Part shown: positions 36,204-57,764 of the stretch, in pieces
Numbering within the stretch: position 1 is the stretch's first letter
Layout of the letters: every line of letters starts with the position of its first letter
Assembly: GCF_017591435.1 (NCBI RefSeq)
Contig: NC_059268.1
Span: forward strand, 4,880,184-4,944,183
Direction: 5' to 3'
DNA length: 64,000 bases
DNA from: Portunus trituberculatus
Lineage: Eukaryota; Arthropoda; Malacostraca; Decapoda; Portunidae
The notes under the pieces: model-generated
Databases searched by the model: none
What the model saw: the letters and a program-made list of their open reading frames with translations, nothing else
Told to the model about the DNA's origin: nothing
Made by a program: the position numbers and the translations under genes

Positions 36204-36398
36204 CACGTGCTTTGGTGCAATAAAGGTAAGATGCGTATGCTTGTTTAGTTACTCTGTAGAGGCTGAATTTATCAAGAAGGCATGTGTAGTTAACACTATT
36301 ACAACAAAAAAAGAAATCACGTGATCTGTACAATAAAGATCAAGATGAAGATATATTGCATAATGAGTCCCGTTAGAAAAAAACTATTCTTCACGTGA
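36204..36398. promoter_or_regulatory. Cluster of three CACGTG E-boxes upstream of the SLC38 gene
   Basis: CACGTG occurs at 36204-36209, 36318-36323 and 36392-36397; the last two are the eight-base palindrome TCACGTGA. The cluster ends about 57 bp before the donor of the proposed first exon. TCACGTGA is the core of the CLEAR element bound by TFEB/Mitf-family factors at lysosomal genes (established in vertebrates and fly). Function at this gene is inferred from position. Confidence 0.55.
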
Positions 36399-36399
36399 T

Positions 36400-36454
36400 T
36401 GTAGATGTAAACACTCCTCCCTCTGGTGCTGCGCTGGACTCACCATTCACTCAG
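36400..36454 (+). other. Probable non-coding exon 1 of the SLC38A7-like gene
   Basis: A short, more GC-rich stretch ends CACCATTCACTCAG followed by the strong donor GTAAGG at 36455. The coding exon at 38013 starts directly after an acceptor (CTGCATTTCCAG) and has 11 bases before its ATG, so an upstream 5' UTR exon is needed. This is the best candidate. Its start is not known. Confidence 0.5.
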
Positions 36455-36565
36455 GTAAGGGGTATCTGCTTGAGATTTGCCCAATTGAGTGTTAATTTGC
36501 GGTCACATCATTAGCATTTGAATGTGTGTAAGGTTTCATATTAGTAATATTCCTGTGAAACACGA

Positions 36566-36568
<3 letters not shown>

Positions 36569-36620
<52 letters not shown>
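36569..36620. repeat. (CT)n microsatellite
   Basis: A CT dinucleotide run of about 26 units inside the first intron of the SLC38 gene. Confidence 0.98.
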
Positions 36621-36623
<3 letters not shown>

Positions 36624-37537
36624 TAGAAACAGTAGTTAGAATTAGGGCTTCACATGATATTCGGTAAATTTATAGTTTGATACAATATCTCCTATCTCTA
36701 ACCCAACCTACCCCAACTTACAAACCACAGCTATAGCCAAACGTAAGTCAGTTTACTGCTCATTTCCGAGTGTGATGGAGCTCCGGAGCTTGCTGGACTT
36801 AAAGAAAACTTGACAGACACAGCACATCCCCAGTCCAATTGCAGCGTTATTATTCATTTGCTGCAGGTAGTGTACTTACTGGAAATGTAAATAGTAAGAA
36901 CAACCTAAGGGTGGCCATAACCATCTAGAGTTTATTGTATGAAACTGTAGTAGAACCTGATATTCCTTATTACATTGTCTATTCCACTATTCACAAAGAA
37001 CTAGGTAAGTGTTCTCATTGGAAAGTGAATATTAAGGCTAGAATTCTCTCAGGGCTGTGTTGTCTTGTCACATTATAAGATTAATGATAGATGGATGACC
37101 CCAGTTAGTATATTGGTTAAGGTAGGTTTGGTTCTTTGTTTTGTGTTTTGTTGGAAAACTAATAGATTAATGTTACGGTATTTTCAGTCTTTCACCTTAA
37201 TGAACATGACTTTTCTTACCCTACTACTTCTTATTCTGAGTAATTTGAACCCATACATACCCATTGCAAATTGTTTATATGTTGACAACAATTTTTAAAG
37301 ATTTACTATTATTTTTTTTTTTTGGGGGTGGTGCAGAACAAGCTAATGTGCTGCAACACCAGCACATGTGATGAACTGACAAGCACTGAGAAACGCATAT
37401 TGTCACATTATGTGTGCATGCATGAAATCAATTACAGTGATTGTTTCTTTTGTTTGCGCATTCAGCCACTGACCAATAAAAATAATGCATAATAATTTGT
37501 TCTAAGGAAAGTGTATCAGCAGTGTGTGTCACCTCAG

Positions 37538-37566
37538 CTAGGTTAGGTTTAGTTAGGTAAGGTTAG
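37538..37566 (+). repeat. Degenerate interstitial TTAGG-like tract
   Basis: CTAGGTTAGGTTTAGTTAGG and the following AAGGTTAG contain several near-copies of the arthropod telomere unit TTAGG. It is short and imperfect; it may be chance in TTAG-rich intron DNA. Confidence 0.35.
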
Positions 37567-38023
37567 TTTTGGTTTTAGATAAGTTTTAATAGGTTGTCAT
37601 AGCTAGCCATGACCAGCAGTGGTGGCAAGTACTCTACACAGCAGTAACAGTCAGAATTTTAGACTGTTACTTTTGTGTTATATACTTTGTGATAACAAAA
37701 CTATTTTCTTCTGGTACATTTTAGTCTGTTCTGTAATAATCTTTTCTTCATTTTCATTTCAATACAGTACTTTCTGAGGGGATAGACTATGTTTTTGGGG
37801 TGAATGAGGAAGAGGGGAATATAAAAAAGTACTGATTTGCAACAGAAGTGAAGTGCAGATTCATTCAAAATAGTGTTAACACTAATAGAAAAAAATAAAT
37901 TCATCCTGAAGTGAGTATGGTGAGAGACTAAGTTTGCTGATGTTTATTTTATGTACATTTTGGAAGTAAGTAGTAAAGGTAACACAAATTTATTTTGTGT
38001 CTGCATTTCCAGTGTACATAGAC

Positions 38024-45875
<7,852 letters not shown>

Positions 45876-48800
45876 CATTGTATTTAAGAATTAGAAACAA
45901 TTTTGTTTTGATAGAATTAGTTTTTTGTTTATTGCTCACTGATGCAAATCAGCCATTCAGTCACTATGTGATTGAAAACATATTTTATATATCTTAAGTT
46001 TTTAATTATGTGTTTTAGTTGATTAAATAAGGTTGTAAAATTGTAATTGGTTGTAGTGCATGGAATAAGGTTGTAAGGCTTTTAATTGGTTATAGTGTAT
46101 TATAATTAGGCCATCAAAATTAAAGGGAAAAAATAGCATTGGTGTTTTAAGTAAAGAAATATTAGATGAGTATAAGTCACATGATCAGGCAGAGCCAAGA
46201 ATCCAAAGCAGATTCTCATAGCCTTTGATGATTTCTGGCTGCCCTCTTATAGTAATGAGTATAGTATTACCTGCTTGTAATGTATAATGTTAAGGTCTCC
46301 TGTGTTTAATTAGTTCATTTTGTTTTGTACTTACATAGCTTAGGAGATGGAATTAAAGACAAAATGCATCAGAGGAGGGAGTGAAGGATGAATAGACCAT
46401 ATAAAATTATACATGGGAATGTACAGTATATTTTTGTTATGGACAAATAGTTCTGTAGACTTTTGTCCTGAAAATGTATTCTTAATTTTTTGTTGGAGTT
46501 GGTGGTTAGGTTGTGTACTTCAAATTCAATAGGGTTGTAGCTAAAAATCTAAATGAGTATTGGAAGTTGTATATGAGTGAGTGTGTATCTTTGAATGAGA
46601 CAGTCTTAGTGATCAGGATGTACAATATTTAAGTGGAGAAAGAGAAGTTGGGACAGAATGTGGAATGGTATGATTGTTGAGGCTGTATGGATTGAGTTTG
46701 ATAAAAGTTATTACAGAGATCTGAAGTGTTAAGCACATATTAGGAGGATGAAGAGGGATGAATTTGTGAAATAAGCAGAGAGCAAAGTTGAAGTTGTACG
46801 TAAAAGGAGAAAGCCACTTGGAAGATGGAAGGATAAGGCAAGGTAGTACTGAAAAAGAGTGAAAAGGATGTTTAATAAACAAGGATGTAATGTTTAGATG
46901 GGGAGAGAGGTTCCGTAAGGAATTAAGGTATCAGAACGAAAAACTTATATGCATCCATAAAGATTTTATTTCCATAAATTGAATTCTATGACTATAGTAT
47001 ATTTTGTAAGGATAGGTAGTAAAGGTAGGTAAATGGGCAGTAATATATGTAGATACTTTTAACCAAATTTTTATTTCAGATATATCAAATGAGAATGGAA
47101 ATGTAAAATCTCTGTCAAAAGTATTTAGGTTGTGTTAGTTTAGCTCGTAATGTGAAAACACAAGAAAATACCTCCTAAAAGAATGGGATGCATCACTAGT
47201 AGGATGATTCATAAATTTTTTTGGGAAGTAAGGTACATTTTAGATGCAGTTTACTATCAAGAGGGTTGTTGGTTGTCATGTGGAGCTGTGATAATACTAT
47301 ACAGTACTGTGAATCCTGACTGATCATGACAGTAGTTTATTTAATCAAATTGCCTGAGATCTGGTCATGTTAAGTTTATTTTTTAGTACAGAAAGATATT
47401 GCATGATTTATATTGTTGATATTGACTTTAATTGTATTAGATTTTTATTGAGATGATTTCTATTTTCATATAATACTCATGATACAGGTTTTTATGATAA
47501 CCCTTGCAGCTTATGAGCTTTGAATGAAACTAGTAGGTGTATTTTCACTGTGTGGCCATATGACCAGCTTGTAGTCTTAAAAAGTACACCAAGTGAAAAT
47601 GGTGAAGCATGAAAGTAAATCAGTATTATCTTATAAATTCATAGTTTATAAGGTACCTTGAATTATCTTGAATACTAACATTTAAAATCTTTCTTGTGAA
47701 CCTTGGGTATCAGTCAAAAACCTGTATTTTATTGTCGTTTTCTATTACTAATAATTTAATTTTGTATGGATCATTTATACTCTGTAGAGATAAGCATGAA
47801 AATTATAAGATATTATATGATTTTACTGAAAAATCTGTAAAGTCTGAGATAGTTTTAGTTCCAAAAGGTAGAGCCATTCTACATGTATACTTTGCTACAG
47901 CCGTCAGTAAATGTAACTGGTCAGTGAGATGAAACTGTGATTTTTTATAGTTATCTAACAGTAGTGTTCAAGATTAGGCATTAATGTTGTGATGTCTGTC
48001 TAGTTTTACATTTTTCTTTGGCAAGAACTTTTACATGTTCAAGGAAAAAAATGAAGGCTGTAGCTGAAATAAATATAGAAATTTACTGGATATTTTATTT
48101 GCTTACATAATGCATTGTGTGTTAAGCTGAAATCTAAACAAAGACTTTACTTGACAGTTGTCTTCCACACATCCCTTTTGAAGTGTTTTCCTTCACATTA
48201 ATTCTAATAGTTGCCAGTTGGTCAAATTAAGAATCTTTATCTTGAAAACTTTAGAGAAAAATCTATCCAGTCAGTTAATTATATCTTAAAAAGAGGTGAG
48301 CAATATTATTAATAAGGAAAGGTGATGAGTGAGATGTGAGGACTAGTAGTTCTGGTACATGGTGTAAAGGCAGGTAAGAGATATACATCCTAGAGTTTTC
48401 TGATGGTAAATTGGGTAGATTATCAATAGAATCTATGGTATGGACGTGCAAACCAGAGGCTGCTAGACTATAGTTAACTGCTAAAGGGTGCTAGAAATAT
48501 ATATAGATTTTTGTTACAAGACATAAATGGGATCAGACTTCTAAATGAGAATGTTGAAGATCAGTGTAAAAAAAAGAATTTTAATAAATTTCATGTGATA
48601 ATTTGTTAGCTATATGAATGCTTGGAAAAAGACTGGATAAGGGGAAAGAGTGTTTAAGAATTTTAAAATATTAAGTATATGAAGAATAGCTAAGTAAAAG
48701 AAAATATGACAAACTGTAGATGATAATAAGATGAATCAGGAAAACACAAAACATGACATTTTACAAGACTTTTGTCCTCTACAGCTGTTATTAAAAATTT

Positions 48801-49319
48801 TACTGAAGACTTAAATTGCTTTCTTTGAAAGTCACATCAAACCAGAGTTGAAAAAAAAAAAAAAAAAGATAGGCTAGCTTGCTGGAGATTGTTTTATTCT
48901 GATGATATACTGAAAAGATTAAATGTCATTCGAAGAGTATCGCACGTCATGTTGTAGTTATCCATCTCACTTTAAGAGCTTACATCATCACGTGCTTCTG
49001 GTGTAAGAAAAAGTTGACAGTCATATGTAATCTAGTTGATAAGTTTGGTAGGCACACATGCAGTGAAAACGCTTAATTGGTGAGCGTGCTATTGCTACAG
49101 TGAGGATTTCCTTTACGACAGCAGGGAGTCCCAATTTTCACTTCTATATCACGTGTGTTTATATTTGGTTATTACTTACTTTCGATGAATTATAAATGGA
49201 AATAGCTCAGTTTATGACATGACATTTTTGATAACTTAGAACTGATTTTACATTGTTGTTTCGTGTGCCAAAGCCATAGTCTGTCAGTTGACGTTTTCCA
49301 GTGTTTCCTCAGTCGTCAT
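45876..49319. other. SLC38 3' flank and intergenic DNA
   Basis: AT-rich sequence with scattered short frames that match nothing recognised. The transporter's 3' UTR must lie at the start, but no clear polyadenylation site could be chosen among several weak candidates; an AATAAA near 48068 seems far. Two CACGTG E-boxes occur at 48989 and 49150. Confidence 0.5.
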
Positions 49320-49609
49320 TTCTCGGCGCCGGTACTGTGGGACTATACGTCTTTGAATGATTCGTGGAAGTTATGCCTTTCCTGTCGTGCCCGTGCGACC
49401 CAACAAGTGTTCATTTAACTTGAGAAAAGTGGGTTGTGAATAAAGTAAACCAACTACAAGAGCATCCTAAAAAGTTAAGGTGGAGCTAGGCGACCATTAT
49501 TTGAACTCGAATCTGAACCTGAATCTGTAATCACCTCGAGCTCGAACTCAGGAGACAAGCTGGAAAATAACACCGTCTCCCGGACCCGGTGTCGTGTACT
49601 GCCTGAGTC
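49320..49609 (+). other. Candidate non-coding first exon of an unidentified gene
   Basis: A stretch less AT-rich than its surroundings ends TGCCTGAGTCAG followed by the strong donor GTGAGTCAGG (49610). It has no long reading frame, so if real it would be a 5' UTR exon of a gene extending to the right with a large first intron. No matching coding exon was found in the rest of the window. The start is a guess. Confidence 0.3.
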
Positions 49610-49975
49610 AGGTGAGTCAGGTTGGTAACGTGCTGAAACTTCGCAATTGTGTCACTCTTGACTAATTTCCAAACCCCTTGGTTGGGAACTATTTGGGATA
49701 CATGGAGCAATTCTTGTACGCAGCTGTTCGCTTATCTGTTATGTCCTTCCAGTGTATTGAAGAACAAGGAGGCATATTGTTTATTTTTGTTTTATAAGAA
49801 AACCGCTCATAAATCCAATATATCATTACATTTTTGGGGAAAAAAATATACGTTATATCGTGCAGGAAGTTTAGACAAGATCGTGTTTTGAAGCTCAGGA
49901 AGGCATTTGTTTCATGATATTTCTCTCCTGGTTGCCTGACATGTTGATTGTTGTTTGGATATTGTCCATTCAGTA

Positions 49976-49976
<1 letters not shown>

Positions 49977-50020
<44 letters not shown>
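49977..50020. repeat. (GA)n microsatellite
   Basis: A GA dinucleotide run of about 22 units. Confidence 0.97.
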
Positions 50021-50023
<3 letters not shown>

Positions 50024-51151
50024 TATTACATCCCGAAATTGGGCCAGTCTTCCTCGTAAATCTTTAGCTGTGATGCCACTTGAATGCGTTGGGATTGCTT
50101 TGTTTATCAACAAATCTCTTCTGAGCATGCGCTGTTCCTGCTTGCCGCTTGGACAAGTCCGAACCATTGTTCTCTTATCAGCTCTAAGCAAGTAACATTT
50201 TGAGATGATCCTAATGCATTCCCAAGCTTGATATTCAACTGGTTCACACTATCTGTCAACCCAGATATGCCCAACAGAGACTGATAATAACAGAAATTGG
50301 TGTATTGTCCGAAATGGAGATAAATCTTTGTAATGTACAGTCGACACACAATTGTAAGGTGCTTATGGGTAAGACAGATAATGTCATTGTAATGTAATCG
50401 TGCGTGACCTCAAAACAAAACTCCACACACGTATTATTGTACAGGAAATATTCATCACCTTAGGGCATAGGCGAATGAATTAGCTCCAACCTGTAAGATA
50501 AGCTTTTATTCTCTTGATGTGTCTATTCAACTTTCTAGTTTTATAAGCGGCGACAAATTTTCTATGGGTATATTATTATATTTGGGTAACACTCCTGCTA
50601 TGCTGCTGTCACATTGAACGCTAAATCAACTAATCATATAATTTTGGTGTCGTTTTTTTTGTTAATTTGCTTGACTCATCCTACTATACAAATCTGACGT
50701 CTATTTTTTTGGTATTTGTTATTTTAAATGGTATCATTTGTCATTTTTTTCTATCCTTAGGTTTAATGAAATTCTGAAATCTGTCATGAATTAAAGATGT
50801 ATATGCCAACCTTGGTCTTGCTTTCCATTAGGCAACGCTTCCATTACTTTATATTTACCCCATAACGTAACAGTTAGAGTGTATGAGATTCGCGCAAGTG
50901 TGAAGGAATGTTTGTGGGGTGTTGTAGTGATCTGTAGGCGCCTTGTCTCGGCTTGCCACTTCAAGGAAGGATATCGGCGTCCTATTGACGTAGATAGATA
51001 ACGTTCTCGTAAATTGATAAGAATTCTCTTGATGAATTTAATTTTCATCACTTTCTTGAGATAACTGATAACTAACATTACTGAACAGAAAACATGGAAG
51101 AAATCAGAGTAGATGAGTAAATTCTTGCATATCATCCCTTTCAGGCCATAT

Positions 51152-51154
<3 letters not shown>
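50021..51154. other. Unassigned sequence
   Basis: Short minus-strand frames (80 codons ending at 50107 and 114 codons ending at 50791) match nothing recognised and show no splice context. No other feature was seen. Confidence 0.4.

Positions 51155-51210
<56 letters not shown>
51155..51210. repeat. (GA)n microsatellite
   Basis: A GA dinucleotide run of about 28 units. Confidence 0.97.
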
Positions 51211-51214
<4 letters not shown>

Positions 51215-52883
51215 TGTGTTGAAATGCTCTATGTTGATATTGTCGGGGTAGATGAAAAAGACACATTTGAGTTGTCTATTAAAATGTTTGATAATTTCAG
51301 AGAAAATTAAAAAGGAAGACATTTGATGAAGTTTTCGATTTCTTATAGTCTGTAGAAATCAAAGGCGATGCAATTGATTAGTTTCTTTAAATGTTTTGTG
51401 TAATTATGTGAAAGACGTTAAAGGGGAGATATATTCATTAAGTTACTGGAACATTTTGTAAACAAAGAGATATTTGAATAGAGTGTTCGGATATCTTGCA
51501 CAATTCTAGACTAAGGGAGGAATATCTGTAAGTCATTGGAATGCTTTGTAGTTGGGGGCATGAGGAAGGAGGTTATTTAATCGCACTATTAGCATGACCT
51601 TTCTGCACCGCCCACACTGTACAATTCAGGGACAAAGAAGGTGGGGGGGGGGCGTCCGGGTGGGTTGCAACATCAGCGTATCAAGATTTTCCGGTGTAGA
51701 GTTTGCCTGCGAAACTTAATTTATAAAGCAATGAAAGACATCGTTGTAAGAACTTATCGTGCTTGATCTAAGATAACTTAATGTGTAGTTGTTAATTAAC
51801 TGCCTTAAAGAGATTTGTTCTCTATCAGTCATCCCTGTTACTGAGCACCATTGTAGATGTTAAGTAAGATGTTTGTATGTAGAAACAGTTCCGCATTTGA
51901 GGAGGCAATATTGCTGCCTTCACAAGCACAACAGTTCATCACACCCGCCCGCCACCGCCCTCATTAAAGCGCTTCGGTCGAGAGTTCTTTTTATCAGAAA
52001 CCAAACAAATCTCTGCCAGGCCCACGTAGGACTGCCACGCCACCTGACACCCGCCCCCGCTGCTGCCCGGTGATCCACGCCCTCTTACGACCATCGGGAA
52101 TATACAGACCCAGAGATTGTGAAGCTTACAGACAAAATACTGAGGGAGGGGCTGCTCAAGTGTTTGTCTTAACAGCTCATCTCTGACCGTGCGTTTGGTG
52201 GACCATTCGACCTCCCGCGAAGCTCAGGCCCACAAGGCGTCATTACTTGGCGGGCCGTGAGTCAGCTGCAGTTACGTCTCTTCTGTTGTGAGTCACTGTT
52301 CACTTCCTGGTGCTTGGATGTTATGGCGTAAAACTTCCCTGATGTTGGGTTAGACCAGGGACTTGTGCCCAAAGCTTTGTTCCCTGGAGTGTGTCTCTGC
52401 AGGTGCGCGTGTTTATTATGAAGGAGGGAGTCTTTATATGGATGCTGTGAGTGCACTATTGAATGGGCGGATACTTTGCCGGATTAGAAAAGTGGCCGAG
52501 TACAATGTGCTATTTGTGCCGTTACGCAGAACCAATGTGGCCGATGCGTAGCTTGCTGAAAATACGCTGCTTCATTTTGGAGGTGGTCTAGCTACCATTT
52601 GTTGAGACCTGCATGGATGCGTCGAGGAAGTTTGTGAGAACGACATTTATTTTAATATCTTGTGTGCCATTAAGGTTGTAAACGGGCTACCATAAGGAAG
52701 TTGTTTTCAGTTTTGTACCGCGTTTTCAAACGTTTTGGAGTCTTGTGTTTGTCGCTATTCCATGCTGCGCGATCTTTTTTGCGTCCCTAATCTTAATATT
52801 CTTTAAAACACATACGGTTTCAAGGAAATTCAATGAGTATCTTCCTACAGTCTTCCTTTTCCCTCTCATTTCTTTCCTCTATC
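51211..52883. other. Unassigned sequence with a GC-richer island
   Basis: 51211-51900 is AT-rich with nothing recognised apart from a run of nine or more G near 51642. From about 51930 to 52560 the sequence is clearly richer in G and C, with two TGAGTC motifs near 52260-52295. This could be a regulatory island or exon, but no coding frame with sound splice sites was found. Confidence 0.35.
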
Positions 52884-53048
<165 letters not shown>

Positions 53049-53397
53049 TTGTAATACGGTAGCTACGTTTCCCGCTGGGTTTCTTATGTTTTATCTTAAC
53101 ATTTCGGGTACGAAATTTTAGGGTCTCGTAGGTATTCTGAAAGATCATATTGAATTCGTCTTTTTGTGGCTGTTTTTCCTGTTGTTATGGAATCACTTCT
53201 ATTTGACTCGTCTTTCCTTTCGTTTCCAGGTTTTCAGAAATATTTGTTCTGGCTCTTCAGCCATCTTTAAACATTATATATGCTACAAAATTGCAAAATT
53301 TATTCCACATGCTTATAAAAATTTCAAACATCGCTTCTTGCATATCGGCTGGAAAGGATTGACTGCTTCCAGAATCATGAAAACACTTCTGAACTCT

Positions 53398-53862
<465 letters not shown>

Positions 53863-54600
53863 ATTGATGTGAAGGGGCGAAGGGCAACAAAAAAGCTGAA
53901 AATGACTTTCTGAAAGTGCCAGTCCCAAAATAGTGTACTAAAATGAGGCATGGAAAAAATTGTTTGAAATCTTCCGGTCGAAACAGTTCAAGTTAGAGAA
54001 AATAGACCTTTTGATATAAGACACCATTATTAAGCACATCTTATTACCGCCACAAGATTTATTGAGTGTAACCGCGTAAATTCAAAGAATTTTTGAGTGA
54101 ACGCACGTCAATCAGCAAAGTATTGATTTATGAAGGGCATCTCTTCCACAAGTGCTGAATATAGTGGTGTTCTTGTGTGGCTGTGGTTTGTTACACTCAA
54201 GGATACATGAATGTTTGTGTTTATCCATGCTTGAAGTTTAGTTATTTAGCTGCGTGTAGTGCGAGGCTCCACGTGTATTGCTTCAGTCAAGTGAAGTGTA
54301 TGTAACGATTGGAAAAACAAAACAAAAAAACAAAGCTAATACTTTGATTCCGGAAGTTAGTTAAAAAAATAAATAAATAAAGAAAGAAAAAAAAATCAAA
54401 ATGGTAAAAAATCAAGGAATTAAACAAAACATAATATAAGAGTAGCCAGCCGGTCGATGTTCGGCTTGCAAACTCGTCCATAGATCTTCCAGCTTGAGCG
54501 GTTCTGTCTTTAGTGAGCGGACTACGAGTGGTCACCTAGTTGTCATAGTTTAGGAGAGTAGTGAAAGTGATCCGTGTAAATAGGTCTAGTAGGCTGCCGC
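53863..54600. other. Unassigned sequence
   Basis: No gene or repeat recognised. It contains an A-rich patch at about 54310-54420. Confidence 0.4.
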
Positions 54601-54601
54601 T

Positions 54602-54860
54602 TATCTGTTTCCTTTCTTTTTTTTCTTTCTTTCCTTTCCTTCTCTTTCTTTCTCTGTCGCTTTATTTTTTAGTTAGTGATTTTCATTTAAGATGTTGAGT
54701 TTGTCGTTGGGTGTAATGAGGAAGGACATGAAGAAAGAAGGAAAGAATTTAGGATGTCAAGAAGGAAGCAAAATTGAGGACATAATAGAATGAAAAAGAA
54801 TGAAAGAAAGAATGAGTTGAGAGAAGAATAAAGAAAGGAAGAAGGAAAAAAATAAAGGAT
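54602..54860. repeat. Pyrimidine tract followed by purine tract
   Basis: 54602-54662 is almost all T and C (CTTTC units), while 54717-54860 is almost all A and G (GAAAG and GAAGG units). The two blocks are roughly complementary in composition. Confidence 0.7.
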
Positions 54861-54929
54861 TTGTTTATTTATCTTGTGTTATGTTCTTACACTTATTGCT
54901 ACTCCTTTAGTTTAGAACGGTCACTTATA

Positions 54930-56160
54930 GCTTGAGGGGTTGCGAAGTGGAGGCCGCGTGGGGTGTCATTCCCTAAGCCACCCAAGTGCAGCCCCAACCT
55001 GACTTCCTTACATGACGCACGAGTTTCCCTCCCCGCCAACAGATCCTTGTCTTCCCGCATCAAAAATCACTATCCTTCTTTCCGCGCGGGACTGGTCAAT
55101 GACGCCTTATGGGCCATTCGTTACGCAAATTGTTATTGAGCGTCCAGCGGCCGCGTGAACTGTATGGGAAATCTATGGCGGTTCGGGTAAGGAATGGTGA
55201 TCTCCATAACAATCAGAGAGCCGAGCCACCACACACCCCGCGCCTGAGTCTGCCACGGCTATCAACCCGAGTGATAAAATGGTGCATGAATGGCTGCCAG
55301 CCTCCTACTAGTAATCGACTCCCTGGGCGAAGCGCACCGACTCTGTCTTCCCTTGAGCCTTAAGGTCTCGCTGCCTAGAGGCGTGCCGGGGCCCAAGACT
55401 GAGAGCAGCGACAGGGAATATTTAGCGCTTTAGATCTCTGTCGTAAGGATCTCTCTCGCCAGCCGCTGCCGCCCATGACGTGGAGGGACGCGTGCTTGCT
55501 GGAGTCGCTTTACGTTGCCGGGACTCAGGGGCACACTGCTAATTCGGTGGGTCAGCAGTTTTTCATTCAGATCCCAAGAAATGGACGCGCTTGGGATTAG
55601 TAAGAATTTTTTTGTTGTCATCTATTCTTGTGCCTTTACTTAGAGAGTTAGGTGTGTGGCTGTCTGCTTACCTGCGAGGCGGAGCGGACTGCACGTAAAC
55701 ACTGTGTTTGCGAAACGGATGGGAAAATGTTCTCCCATTTCCTCCTGAGGAGAACGGCGTGTGGTCTTCAGCCAACCCTCCTCTGCCTCTCCTTAATCCC
55801 CCGCCCTCCCATCCCTTCATGTATTGGTTTCCAAACAATTGGTGAGCTCTTAATCCCGCCCCATTGCTGGCCATTAACAGGGCCATTAATCCTGGTGGCG
55901 GGGGGAGCGTGGTCACCGCCTCCCGGGTGGTCCATCAGCCAAACCAAGACCAAAACTGCAATTTCTGAGACTCATCACGGTGTTGTTTTTAGATCTTCAG
56001 CGCCAGCCCACCGCCTCTCCGAGACGTGCGTGGGTGGCGGAGAGACGCAGCAAGTAAAAGGAGAATATAAGGAAGGAATAAGGAAAACTGTGGAAGAGGG
56101 AACATCTGTTGGTCATGACAAACCCAGAGATCGACCGAATAACGTATAATTCTTAGACAG
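54930..56160. other. GC-rich island with possible regulatory or exon content
   Basis: Base composition is well above the surrounding AT-rich DNA. One possible first coding exon ends ATGGCGGTTCGG followed by donor GTAAGG at 55186. Near 55860 the sequence has GGCCATTAACAGGGCCATTAA, with TAAT-type homeodomain core motifs. Long frames on both strands (for example 55652-56149) look like chance in GC-rich DNA. No gene is claimed. Confidence 0.3.
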
Positions 56161-56177
56161 CCGCCTCCACGCTCGTC

Positions 56178-56297
56178 ATGCTGAGTGGGGTGGTAGTGGT
56201 GGTGGTGGTGGCAGTAGTGGTGTACGGGGAGGGAGCCACAGAGGGAGGGAAGGGAAAGAAGAAAGAGGGGAAGGATGGAGGGAAGATGAGGTCACTG
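56178..56297 (+). other. Possible signal-peptide-coding exon (weak)
   Basis: From the ATG the frame reads MLSGVVVVVVVAVVVYGEGA followed by a Gly/Lys-rich stretch. A run of valines after a short start looks like a secretion signal, but it is encoded by GTG/GTA repeats, so simple-sequence DNA read in frame is just as likely. There is no convincing donor before the GT microsatellite. Confidence 0.15.
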
Positions 56298-56305
56298 CCA
56301 GTTTG

Positions 56306-56308
<3 letters not shown>

Positions 56309-56351
<43 letters not shown>

Positions 56352-56370
56352 TGTGAGTGTGAGTGTGAGC
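56309..56370. repeat. (GT)n passing into (GTGTGA)n
   Basis: About 20 GT units, then GTGAGT-type units, ending at GAGCGTACC. Confidence 0.95.
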
Positions 56371-57195
56371 GTACCTACCAGTTTACTTTACAAGCACGTG
56401 TTATGTTTATACAACAATACTCATAGCCTCCTTCAAGTGGCTGCATTCATGTGGTGTGCGAAAGGAGGAATGCACCACGCCAAACTGAAACTGTTGATCA
56501 CCACCATCATCAGCCTCTTTGATTCTACCGCCGGACAACCACAGATCTTTTTCTCTTCATTTCTCGGGTGTCCGTCTGTTCCAGGCCACCACATGGAAGC
56601 CTCTGACGTCCCTTTCGTCCATTTCTGCCTTCTTTTACCATTTCTACCTTCGAAATTCTTTCACTGTAAGAACTGATGCAGAGTATAGGGACAGCCACTC
56701 TCAGGTCACAGTATAAGTAACGAATTATTATATGGATTTCATTGGGCAGTGTGAACGTCTGTGTGAATGCTTCTATTGAAATACATGTAATATTATGCGA
56801 CAAGACCTTGAGCGGATCGTGACTTAAGTGTGTCCGTCCCTATAATGTACATGGGCTCTGATTATTCATATATTTCCGGTGTGTGAAGTGTTCTAGTCAT
56901 GTCACCTTTTCTTTGTAATTGTAAGTAAGACTCTGTATTTTGAAAAGTTCTGAGCGATATATTTTGAAGGCCACAAAAGATTAGTCAAGTTATTAAGGCT
57001 GTTTTAATTTCTTACATTGCACCTGAATCGTAATAATGTCCTTGATTGTTCATGGATTCGTTCTGAAGTTCTGATAAGCTAAAAACGTTTCTTAAGGCAC
57101 TCTGGAAACGTTTTTGTATCCGACGTAGTGATAAGCATTTTGAATGTTACTGTACCGCGTGACATTGCGTTTGTTTGTCCTTGCCGTGCACTTAT

Positions 57196-57198
<3 letters not shown>
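56371..57198. other. Unassigned sequence
   Basis: No coding exon, repeat or other element was recognised. Confidence 0.4.

Positions 57199-57267
<69 letters not shown>
57199..57267. repeat. (GT)n microsatellite
   Basis: About 34 GT units. Confidence 0.97.
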
Positions 57268-57268
<1 letters not shown>

Positions 57269-57335
57269 GATTTGATTTCTTTTTCTTTTGTATTCGATAT
57301 CTTAATGTTTTAATAGGTTGATATTATTTCCTATG

Positions 57336-57526
<191 letters not shown>

Positions 57527-57529
57527 CTG

Positions 57530-57764
57530 TCCTTCGCGGTGCACCAGAAAGGCGGCGGGAACATCTCAGGGAGTGTGCACAGCCTCATCTCGTCCCGCTG
57601 GTGCCTCGTTGGGCCAAGATATCGATGCCTCTCTGCGCCAATCCAGCGACAATCTTGGCCGTGATGGGAACGCCGTGTCATCGTGTAAGGTTAGCAGCCT
57701 CAGACGGACCAGATTCTTCCTCCAGCTTGCGGATCGTGTCTCCTCGCATCGTCCTTACTCGTAA
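57530..57764 (+). other. GC-rich segment with coding-like composition (weak exon candidate)
   Basis: One plus-strand frame gives GASLGQDIDASLRQSSDNLG followed by RDGNAVSSCKVSS, with mixed polar composition unlike the low-complexity frames nearby. A possible acceptor (GGTGCACCAG at about 57548) and donor (GTAAGG near 57685) exist but are weak. No family was recognised. It could be an exon of the gene whose first exon is proposed at 49320, or chance. Confidence 0.2.

Noticed and set aside
55652..56149. 165-codon plus-strand frame in a GC-rich island
   Set aside because: Overlapping frames on the other strand are equally long, there are no recognisable motifs, and there is no sound splice context.
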